Part shown: positions 34,740-43,000 of the stretch, piece by piece
Layout: each line of letters begins with the position of its first letter
How positions within the stretch are numbered: the first letter of the stretch is position 1
Assembly (NCBI GenBank): GCA_046092445.1
Contig: JBJTDR010000028.1
Span: forward strand, 1 to 63,008
Direction of reading: 5' to 3'
Origin: CAIUPE01 sp046092445
GTDB taxonomy: Bacteria > Pseudomonadota > Alphaproteobacteria > Rhizobiales > Beijerinckiaceae
Length of the DNA: 63,008 nucleotides
Made by a program: the position numbers and the translations under genes
The notes under the pieces: model-generated
Seen by the model: only the letters and a program-made list of their open reading frames with translations
What the model was told of the DNA's origin: nothing
Database searches by the model: none

Positions 34740-35519
34740 CTAGAAGGCAGACCGGAACGCCCCGCCATCGATCAAAATGTTCTGACCGGTGATATACCCT
34801 GCATGAGCACTTGCAAGGAAGGCGGCGACCTTGCCGAATTCCTCCGCTTCACCGAAGCGCTTGGCGGGTACCGAATTGATGCGTTCCTGGCGGATGGTTT
34901 CAGTATCGAGATTTTTCAACGTGGCCATTCGTTCGATATTGCCGCGAATGCGATCCGTATCGAACATGCCGGGCAAGATTGAATTAATTGTGACATTGGC
35001 GTGGGCGACGTCGCGCGCGACGCCGGCAAGGAAGGAGGTGAGGCCCGCGCGTGCGCCGGATGACAGGTCAAGCCCGGTGATCGGGGTGAGGACGGAGGCG
35101 GAGGTGATGTTGATGATGCGGCCGAAGCGGCGTTCGACCATGCCGTCGATCACGCGCTGGATGAGTTCGATCGGGGTGACCATATTTTGCGCAACGCCTT
35201 CGAGGATGGCGGAACGATCCAGCTTGCGGAAATCGGTGGGGGGCGGGCCGCCATTATTGTTGACGAGAATATCGGGTGCGGGACAGGCGGCGAGTATTTT
35301 GTCCTGAATGTCGCGCGAGGACACATCGCCCGCGATGGCGGTTACGTGAGCGCCGGTTTTTTCGCGGATTTCATGGGCAGTTGCAGCCAGTTTCTCCTCA
35401 TTCCGGCCATTGATGATGATTGAACAGCCTGCTTCGGCGAGCGATATCGCACAGGCGCGGCCAAGGCCGCGGCTTGATGCACAGATGATGGCCTTCTTAC
35501 CGGCTAATCCCAAGTCCAT
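34740..35519 (-). CDS. Atypical SDR family protein lacking the YxxxK catalytic pair
   Basis: Rossmann-fold short-chain dehydrogenase/reductase, 259 aa. The glycine-rich motif is CASSRGLGRA rather than TGxxxGIG, NNNGG is kept, and the catalytic Ser is in INITSAS. Thirteen residues on, where Tyr is expected, the protein has Ser (GLDLSSGARAGL) and the following Lys is Arg. C-terminal VTINSILPGMFDTDR and the end QNILIDGGAFRSAF are normal. It may have lost or changed dehydrogenase activity. Annotated relatives are called 3-oxoacyl-ACP reductases, but that name is not safe here. Confidence 0.8.
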   Translation of the reverse strand: MDLGLAGKKAIICASSRGLGRACAISLAEAGCSIIINGRNEEKLAATAHEIREKTGAHVTAIAGDVSSRDIQDKILAACPAPDILVNNNGGPPPTDFRKLDRSAILEGVAQNMVTPIELIQRVIDGMVERRFGRIINITSASVLTPITGLDLSSGARAGLTSFLAGVARDVAHANVTINSILPGMFDTDRIRGNIERMATLKNLDTETIRQERINSVPAKRFGEAEEFGKVAAFLASAHAGYITGQNILIDGGAFRSAF

Positions 35520-35636
35520 CGCTCTGCCCTCCCCACCAGTGACGAAAGCACCATGGGGAGAGTCGGGTTCTCACACAAGCGCAACCCCGAAATGCATATG
35601 CAGGGAAGTGATCGGAGCGATTGTAAGAACAATTAT

Positions 35637-36242
35637 TTATACGACCGGTGTCGAATCGTTGTCATTGCCGACGGATGCGACAGCCAGCGTGCTCTCGATC
35701 AGGCGCGACAGATTGTCCTCGACGATGCGCTGCATCTCGATGATCGCATTCAGTCTCTTCAGGATTTTCGACTGCTTCGCCCCAAGGTCGATGATCAATG
35801 ATGCCTGCGCGGCAATCTTTTCGGTCTGCTCGCCGGACGAGCTTTTTCCCTTCATCACGTCCGCCAGATCACGGATCATGTCGGCGGCGAGTGATATCTC
35901 CGTCATGATATCCTCGGCTTCCAGCGAAATTCCCCGGAGCGGATGATCAGCAGGGTTCAGGTCATGGTGATCAATGGCGATCGTTCTCGTAATCGACTCA
36001 ATGATATCAAGTACTTTCGCACAGCTCATGAGGATGTCATGCGCTTCCGGGCTCGATGCTTTCCGGTTCAGGAGATTTTCGAGCCGCCGGATCGAGAGCA
36101 GGAGGAATTCATTTTCCGATTGATGGGCGCGGCGTGCATATTCTGCAAGGAACCATCGTCCGCGAGGTGTTTCCAGAACGGCACTTTCGATACTCTCGAA
36201 ATCGTGCTCTGTATCCCTCTTCGACTGCGAGAACTTATCCAT
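35637..36242 (-). CDS. Conserved alphaproteobacterial helical protein of unknown function
   Basis: 201 aa, almost entirely helical, no signal or membrane segment. The N-terminus carries ESAVLETPRGRWFLAEYAR, a motif that I recall from uncharacterised alphaproteobacterial proteins, followed by helices LLLSIRRLENLL and LEAEDIMTEISLAADMIRDL and a last long helix. The shape loosely recalls CheZ-like helical bundles, but no phosphatase motif is evident. It is divergent from the mla operon with 140 bases between. Confidence 0.6.
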   Translation of the reverse strand: MDKFSQSKRDTEHDFESIESAVLETPRGRWFLAEYARRAHQSENEFLLLSIRRLENLLNRKASSPEAHDILMSCAKVLDIIESITRTIAIDHHDLNPADHPLRGISLEAEDIMTEISLAADMIRDLADVMKGKSSSGEQTEKIAAQASLIIDLGAKQSKILKRLNAIIEMQRIVEDNLSRLIESTLAVASVGNDNDSTPVV

Positions 36243-36382
36243 CGACGCTACTCGTTACAATGACACACACAGCTACTCGAACCAGGAAACCCCGTCCGCG
36301 CGTTATTATAGTAACCGTTGGTCAATGGATCGTTACCATGGTGGTGATTTAGGGGTGCTCATTCCTTCATCAATCGTGTTTG

Positions 36383-37603
36383 ATGTTGATTATGGAAACA
36401 CGGTCTTGGTCGGCCGATGCCGCACATGTTACGCATCGTGCGTCATTTCCGAAGATTTACGGGGCAGATTGGATGAATGTGGCGCCGTCATTCGTTTTTC
36501 TTCAGAATATCTCGGGCTTGCGTGTCATTTTGCGCGGATCATGGAGTGCGGCGCAAGGAGATACCGCCGAAAAGACGGCGGATGAATTGATTCGATCGAT
36601 TCCAACCGGGTTGTTACAGCTGGATCTTTCAGAGGTTGAGCGTGTTGATACTCTCGGGGCCTGGTTGATCAATCGGCTGATCCACCTTTGTGCGATTCGG
36701 GGTGCGCAAATCACGCTTACAGGTGCTGGCGAGGCGCAGGAGATTCTTCTGAGGGAAGCCGCCTATCGTGAATTCGACGACGGGCGACCGGTCCGCGGCA
36801 GTGTCGTGACCGGTATGCTGGCGGATACCGGCGAGAGTCTGGTTCTGGCAGGGCGGGATGTGCGTGACGGTGTCGGGTTTCTCGGTCAGGTGGTCACATC
36901 GATCGGGCGGGTGATTCTGCGCCCGCGCAGGTTCCGGCTGACTGCTCTGGTGGCGCAGATCGAGCATGTTTCACTTCGTGGCGTGCCGATCATCATACTG
37001 ATCTCCTTTCTGGTTGGCGCCATTGTTGCACAGCAGGGTATCTTTCAGCTGAACCGTTTCGGTGCCGCCGCGTTTGCCGTTGATCTCATCGGTATTCTTG
37101 TTTTGCGGGAATTGGGAGTTCTTCTGACATCAATCATGGTCGCAGGCCGGTCGGGATCGGCGTATACAGCAGAAATTGGCTCCATGAACATGCGCGAGGA
37201 GATTGACGCGTTGAGGGTTATGGGACTTGACCCGATTGCGGTTCTTGTTGTGCCAAGAATTCTGGCTCTCGTCATCGGATTGCCGATACTGACGCTCATT
37301 GCGAATATCTCGGCGTTATTCGGCGGTGGCGTCGTGAGCTGGGTCTATGGCGGCGTCAGTCCGGACGTTTTCATCGAAAGATTGTCCGATGCGGTCAAAA
37401 TCAACACTGTTCTGGTCGGGCTGATAAAGGCTCCGGTCATGGCACTTGTTATCGGTTTAATCTCTTGTGTCGAGGGGCTCGGTGTGAAGGGTTCTGCGGA
37501 GTCGTTGGGGCGCCGGGTCACCGAGGCGGTCGTGAAATCGATTTTCATGGTCATTGTTGTTGACGGCTTGTTCGCCATGTTTTTCGCGGCGATCAAGTAT
37601 TAA
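36383..37603 (+). CDS. mlaE: MlaE-type ABC permease with N-terminal STAS domain
   Basis: Permease of a lipid-transport ABC system (MlaE/YrbE/Ttg2B family). Residues about 30-125 are a STAS-like domain (LDLSEVERVDTLGAWLINRL), the equivalent of separate MlaB. The rest holds about five helices with the family motif VGAIVAQQGIFQLNRFG, RELGVLLTSIMVAGRSGSAYTAEIGSM and INTVLVGLIKAPVMALVIG. The fusion is common outside gammaproteobacteria. Start is uncertain: TTG 36380, ATG 36383 and ATG 36473 are all in frame, with no strong ribosome binding site. First of a four-gene operon. Confidence 0.88.
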   Translation: MLIMETRSWSADAAHVTHRASFPKIYGADWMNVAPSFVFLQNISGLRVILRGSWSAAQGDTAEKTADELIRSIPTGLLQLDLSEVERVDTLGAWLINRLIHLCAIRGAQITLTGAGEAQEILLREAAYREFDDGRPVRGSVVTGMLADTGESLVLAGRDVRDGVGFLGQVVTSIGRVILRPRRFRLTALVAQIEHVSLRGVPIIILISFLVGAIVAQQGIFQLNRFGAAAFAVDLIGILVLRELGVLLTSIMVAGRSGSAYTAEIGSMNMREEIDALRVMGLDPIAVLVVPRILALVIGLPILTLIANISALFGGGVVSWVYGGVSPDVFIERLSDAVKINTVLVGLIKAPVMALVIGLISCVEGLGVKGSAESLGRRVTEAVVKSIFMVIVVDGLFAMFFAAIKY

Positions 37604-37614
37604 GGACCAAAGTG

Positions 37615-38433
37615 ATGGCCGACTCTTCTCCCGGATCGCGGTTGAAAACGATGGATACTGCGGGCGTACACGCCGATGTGATCATTTCCGTGCGTGATCT
37701 CGTTGTAGGCTTTGGTCAGCGAACTGTGATGAACAAGTTATGCCTCGATGTTTTCAGAGGGGAGATTCTCGGTTTTGTGGGGGCCTCGGGATCGGGAAAG
37801 TCCGTTTTGATGCGAACGATTCTCGGGCTTGTGCCGAAGCAGAGCGGAACGATCACTGCTTTCAACCAGACTCTCGATCAACTTACGTCGCGTGAACGCA
37901 GCATGCTCGAACGCCGTTGGGGTGTGCTGTTCCAGCACGGCGCACTGTTTTCATCGTTGACAGTATTGCAGAATATTCAGGTGCCGATGCGGGAATATCT
38001 GCATTTATCTCAAGGTTTGATGGACGAATTAGCTTGTTTGAAGCTGGAAATGGTGGGATTGAAACCGGAGTCGGGATCAAAAATGCCATCCGAGCTCTCG
38101 GGAGGCATGATAAAGCGGGTTGCCCTGGCGCGCGCTTTGGCATTGGATCCGGAGATCGTCTTTCTTGATGAGCCGACATCCGGGCTTGATCCGATCGGGG
38201 CAGGGGAGTTCGACGAATTGATCGCTACTTTGCAGCGGACGCTTGGCTTGACGGTCTTCATGGTTACCCATGATTTGGGCAGTCTGTTTTCGGTGTGCGA
38301 CAGGGTCGCTGCGATCGGGAATGGCGCGATCATTGCCGAGGGGGATCTCGCTGCGATGTTGAAATCAGAGGATCCGTGGATCCAGAGCTATTTTCACGGC
38401 CGCCGTGCGCAAAGTATGATGCAGGGTCGATAG
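37615..38433 (+). CDS. mlaF: Mla-type ABC transporter ATP-binding protein
   Basis: ATPase of the lipid transporter (272 aa). Walker A GASGSGKS, signature LSGGMIKRVALARAL, Walker B IVFLDEPTSGLDPIGAG and the VTHDLGSLFSVCD His loop are complete; the LSGGM(I/V)KRV form is diagnostic for MlaF. ATG at 37615 follows AAGGA. It lies 11 bases behind mlaE. Confidence 0.92.
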   Translation: MADSSPGSRLKTMDTAGVHADVIISVRDLVVGFGQRTVMNKLCLDVFRGEILGFVGASGSGKSVLMRTILGLVPKQSGTITAFNQTLDQLTSRERSMLERRWGVLFQHGALFSSLTVLQNIQVPMREYLHLSQGLMDELACLKLEMVGLKPESGSKMPSELSGGMIKRVALARALALDPEIVFLDEPTSGLDPIGAGEFDELIATLQRTLGLTVFMVTHDLGSLFSVCDRVAAIGNGAIIAEGDLAAMLKSEDPWIQSYFHGRRAQSMMQGR

Positions 38434-38449
38434 GTGTGGTCAAGTCATC

Positions 38450-39442
38450 ATGGAAACTCGGGCGAACTATATTCTTATCGGAGTGTTCACACTTCTGGCG
38501 GTTGCAGGAGGAGTTTTGTTCGTGCTGTGGGCGGCAGGGCGGGACACAACGGCGCTGGTGCCTTATCGTGTCCTATTTTCCGGATCCGTGTCCGGGCTCT
38601 CGCGAGGCGCTGCTGTCTTGTATAATGGCCTGAAAATCGGTGAAGTGACCTCGATTTTCCTCAATCCGAGTGACCCCGGAACGGTGATTGCGTATGTTTC
38701 GGTGAATGAAATGACGCCGATCAACAAAGACACGCGCGCGCGGCTTGAATTTCAAGGCCTGACGGGGGTAGCGTCGGTGCAGATGACGGGGGGGCGTCCG
38801 GACTCCGAGAGGCTTGTCGTTGACGATTTTGCCAATCCGCCAACCATTGTTGCGGAACGTTCCGATTATCAGGATCTGGTTGAGAGCGCACAGCGTTTAT
38901 CGCGGCGGGCGGACCGGGTGCTCGAAGCAGCCGAGGGCGTTTTTATGACCAATGCAGAGGCGATCAGGAGTACTATCAACAATGTGGAGACGTTTTCGCG
39001 GACACTTGCGGATAATTCCGGTGCGGTGACGACATTGATAACGGAGAGCAGGGAAGCTGCGCAGAACATTGCTGCGCTCTCAGCTCAGGCGCGAGGGATG
39101 ATTGACCGGCTGGATGCGACGGCAACACGCCTCGACAGTTTGCTGAGGGGTGCGGATGATCTTGTCAATTCGGGCCCGCTGAGAGAAACAATTACGAATT
39201 TTGCCGAGGCGGCAAAGTCGGTCCGGGTGCTGGCTGACAATCTCGATCGCCGATCAGAAGAGGCCGTCAAGGGTTTTGACCGGACAACGGGGAAGGGGCT
39301 TCGCGAACTTGAAGGGTTGGTGATTGATGGCCGCAAGACGCTGAATGAAATCAACCGGAGTCTGAGGGATTTCGAGCGCAACCCGCAGAAGCTGCTTTTT
39401 GGCGCGCCATCCCCCATACCGGACTATCATGACAGACCTTGA
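38450..39442 (+). CDS. mlaD: MlaD / MCE domain protein
   Basis: Inner-membrane-anchored MCE protein (330 aa) that passes lipid between permease and periplasm. One N-terminal helix (ANYILIGVFTLLAVAGGVLFVLW) precedes the MCE domain (VLFSGSVSGLSRGAAVLYNGLKIGEV), then a long helical tail with heptad-like pattern. Overlaps the lipoprotein gene by 14 bases. Confidence 0.9.
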   Translation: METRANYILIGVFTLLAVAGGVLFVLWAAGRDTTALVPYRVLFSGSVSGLSRGAAVLYNGLKIGEVTSIFLNPSDPGTVIAYVSVNEMTPINKDTRARLEFQGLTGVASVQMTGGRPDSERLVVDDFANPPTIVAERSDYQDLVESAQRLSRRADRVLEAAEGVFMTNAEAIRSTINNVETFSRTLADNSGAVTTLITESREAAQNIAALSAQARGMIDRLDATATRLDSLLRGADDLVNSGPLRETITNFAEAAKSVRVLADNLDRRSEEAVKGFDRTTGKGLRELEGLVIDGRKTLNEINRSLRDFERNPQKLLFGAPSPIPDYHDRP

Positions 39443-40034
39443 GCATCGCACCCGAGCGGGTATTGGACGCCGTCTGGCGTCGCTTGCGTTTCTATCCGTT
39501 CTGACAACGGGCTGTTCTTCATCGCAATCCTTGCGCATATATGATCTTGGCGACACTTCAACGCGCAGCCGGCTACTTTCCGAAGCGCCTGTGATGGCTG
39601 TCGGCGAGCCGTTCGTGCTAAAGCTTCTCGATACGGATCGTGCGCTGGTGCGCGATATTGATGGTTCGATTTCGGCGCTAGCGGGTGTGCAGTGGACGGA
39701 CCGAGTGCCTGCACTGGTGCAGGCACGGTTGATACGTGCATTTGAAGAGAATGGTCGCCCGGCAATCAGGACAGGCAGCGGGATGTCGGCCGATTACGTG
39801 GTCAGTTCGGAGCTGACCGCGTTTCAGGTGACGTCAGGCGAGTCTCCGACCGTCGATATCCAGATCGGCGTGAAGCTCGTTCAATCGATTGATGGCAAAA
39901 TTATCGGAGTGCGAACATTTCGCGGACAGAACGCGATCACCACGATCGATGGGGCTTCTGTCAGGGACGGGTTTGCATCCTTACTGGGCGATATCAGCGA
40001 CAACGTGGCGCGCTGGTCGGCATCGGTACCCTGA
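39429..40034 (+). CDS. ABC-type transport auxiliary lipoprotein
   Basis: 201 aa from the ATG at 39429 with signal sequence and lipobox LTTGC (Cys about residue 29). SSSQSLRIYDLGD and VQWTDRVPALVQARLIRAFEE are typical of the PqiC/ABC_trans_aux family, periplasmic outer-membrane-facing partners of MCE systems. It completes the mlaE-F-D operon and starts inside mlaD. Confidence 0.85.
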   Translation: MTDLEHRTRAGIGRRLASLAFLSVLTTGCSSSQSLRIYDLGDTSTRSRLLSEAPVMAVGEPFVLKLLDTDRALVRDIDGSISALAGVQWTDRVPALVQARLIRAFEENGRPAIRTGSGMSADYVVSSELTAFQVTSGESPTVDIQIGVKLVQSIDGKIIGVRTFRGQNAITTIDGASVRDGFASLLGDISDNVARWSASVP

Positions 40035-40054
40035 CTTCAACCGTCAAACCGCCG

Positions 40055-40073
40055 TTCCCGACCCAGTCGGGAA
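40055..40073. terminator. Hairpin between the mla operon and the GPR-like gene
   Basis: 8-bp perfect stem TTCCCGAC/GTCGGGAA with a 3-nt loop, located between the convergent stop codons at 40034 and 40088. No T-run. Probably the shared end of both units. Confidence 0.6.
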
Positions 40074-40087
40074 TGGCACATCTCTTC

Positions 40088-43000
40088 TTATTCGATCCGT
40101 CCAGCAGAATGCGAGAGCAGGGTGTAGACCTTGCCTTCTTCCGATGTCAGGATCTTCCGGATCATCGACTCATCCGAGTCATTGACTGTCGCGTCGCTCA
40201 AAATTTGCTCGAATCGGCTGAGATATGAGTCAACGGCTTCACGGAAGATGACATCGCGCTGATAATTTTGACGGGCTTCATTGAAACGGCGCTCACCGAA
40301 CATCGTGTAAAGGCTGCGTGCCGCGACTCTCGTTTCACCCGCGAAGAAGCGATCCCATAGCTGCCCCACGGCAGTCGGATTGACCAGGAGCTTGATCTCG
40401 ACGAGCAATTGCCCGATGGGATCATTCGTCAAGGCGCGCGGTTCGGCAGCGAGCGGCATGCTCATTGACGGAGCCTTTGTGCTTGCCGGAGGGGTTGACG
40501 GCGCAGATACGGGAGGAGGTGATCGGAATGTTGCCGCTTCTTCCGAGCGTTCGCGGGTGCCAGTGCTCTGTTTGATCTGCTTCGCGTCTTCGTCGCGTGA
40601 TGCGCGATCAAGCAGGTCTGACAGCCATCCTCCACCGGTCTGACGTTGTTGCGCGACTGGCTCCGTTTCACGCGGCTCACTGATCGGATCTGTTGACCTT
40701 GGTGCCAAGAGCGGGGAGTGGGCGCGCTCGGGCGGAGGAGATATCGGTCGCGAAAGGAATGAGGGGAGCGGTGAAATCGGCGGTTTCTCAAGTGTCGAAT
40801 CGCCGCTCTCACGAAGCAATGGGCTCGTTACTTGTGGCGCTGCAACAACCGGACGGGAAACCGGGGTAACCGGCGCAATCGGGCGATCGGTTGCGCGGGA
40901 CAGATCCGCAGCGCGACCCGACGAGACCACAAGTGCGGAAAGCTCGTTAAGCGCCTTGATCTGATCTCCCACGACACGGCGCATAGCGGAAGCCTGCGCT
41001 TCCGTCTCGCGCGGCAATTCCGTCATTCCTCGGGCGATTTCGTCTCTTGCCGTTGAGACGTCATCGGCGATCCGGGCGGTCGCAAGACGGACCTGAGACG
41101 TTGTCTCGTCGAACCGGGACACGAGGCGGCCTAGGATATCCTCCATCTCACGAAGGGCCTGCTGGGAGACCGTTTGCAGAAGTGCGACCGTTCGGTCACG
41201 TTCGGTCGCTGTGCCGTGCTCGACCAAATCGGCCTGACGTGCAATCGCGACGCTCGTTGCTTCCGTGGCCTCATCGATGAACTGACGCATACGCTCGGCA
41301 CGTTGCTCGGCAGACTGAAGCGCGGTGTTGATTGTATCGGCGAATGATGACGCAAGAAGCTCGATCTGCCGAGTGCGGTTCGAGAGCATTTCCGTCATTG
41401 TCTCGAAAGACGCCTGACGATCACGCAGACCGTCGGTCAACTGGTTTTCAACATGGCCGAGAGACCGGGTGGCTTCTTCGAGCAGACGTGTGTGCTCACG
41501 CGTTGCGGCGGTTACGGCTTTTGCGCGCTCATCGAGCTGACCGAGCAAAGCGGAAGTCTCGCCAAGGCCGGTTTCAGAGATCTGCTGCAGCAACTCAATC
41601 TGCTGCGAGAGAAGAGTTGACGATTGTTTTGTCTGCTCAGCCGCATTCTTACCGGCGCTATCCAGCATCAACAGACGTGCAGCAAGCCCCTCGTCAAGTT
41701 TTGCGAGCGTTTCCGTTGCGCTGTTGACGATGGACTGAACCATTCGGCTCGACTCCGTCAGGCGACCAAGCGAGTGGAGGGTTTCAGACTGGATTTGCGC
41801 GGTGGTGCCCGCGATCGCCTGAGCAGCCTCCTCGCCTGCATTTGCAATGAGGCCCGCAACCGATAGGCCCTGATCATGCAGGCGGTGAAGGACCGAGACG
41901 CCTTTCGTGTCGAAAAGCTCCGAGATTTCTGCGAGTTTGTTTCCGAAAGAAGCTGTGATTTGTCCGGATGCGGATTCCATGACGTTGGTAATGTCACCGG
42001 TTCGCGTTTCGAGCGACGTTCTGACGTTTTCGAGGCGGTTGACGACGCGTTCCTCGAAGGAGTTTACGGTCCCCTCAAGTTTACCTGCAATCTGATTGGC
42101 GCGTGCTCCGAGGATTTCGTTGAGTTCCTCAGCCCGGATGGCAAGGTTGAGGGTGATGGCTTCGGCGCGGTTCTTGATTGCCTCTGCCAATTCTTCTGTT
42201 CGGCTCTCCATCGCAGAAGCCACTTCGTAGCTGCCTTGCGAGAGGATGTTTGCAATGTCAGCGCCTTTCTGACCGAGGCTTTCAGTGAGAACACGGGAAC
42301 GCTGATCGAGACGCACGTCGATCTCATTGATTGTGCTTTCGATACGATCAACGACTGCTTCGCTCTTGACACGGGTGCGTTCCTCGATCGCATTGAGCTT
42401 CGACTCGACGATTTCGGCGGCACCGCGCGCTTGCTCAGTGAGACGGTCTGCCAGAGCTCCGCCTTCGGTCGAAAAGAGATGAGCTATTTGGCCAAGTTTC
42501 GTTTCAATTGACGCTGTGAATTCGTCCGTTTTTGTATCGATGCGGTTTGCGAGTTCGGCGCCGCGTCCCTCGAACACCTGGCCGAAAGCGTCAAGATTCC
42601 TGGAGATCGTGGCGCTGATCTCCCCGCCTCGACCAATGACGGCTTCCTCAAGGAGGCTGATCTGTTCGCCAAGCTGCTTGCTGAGTGCGCCACCACTAAT
42701 GACGATGGTATCCTCGAAGGATATCAGTCGGGAGTTCAACAGGTCGTGGATTCGTGTGGTGCTCTGCTCGAATGCCGTTTCGATTTTCCCGATATGCGCG
42801 TTCAGATTCTGGCCGAGAATCGATGTACCACTGCGCATTGTCGTGTCGATCGCGGAGATGCTGTTGCCGAGTGTCTGGTCGATTCCGGCACTATAGGTTT
42901 CAAGCGTCGTCTGCATCGCCTGAACATTGCGGGAAAGGCTCAGGTCGATGCTATTCGCACCTCTTTCCATCGTCGTCGTGATTGCATCAACGCGCGCACC

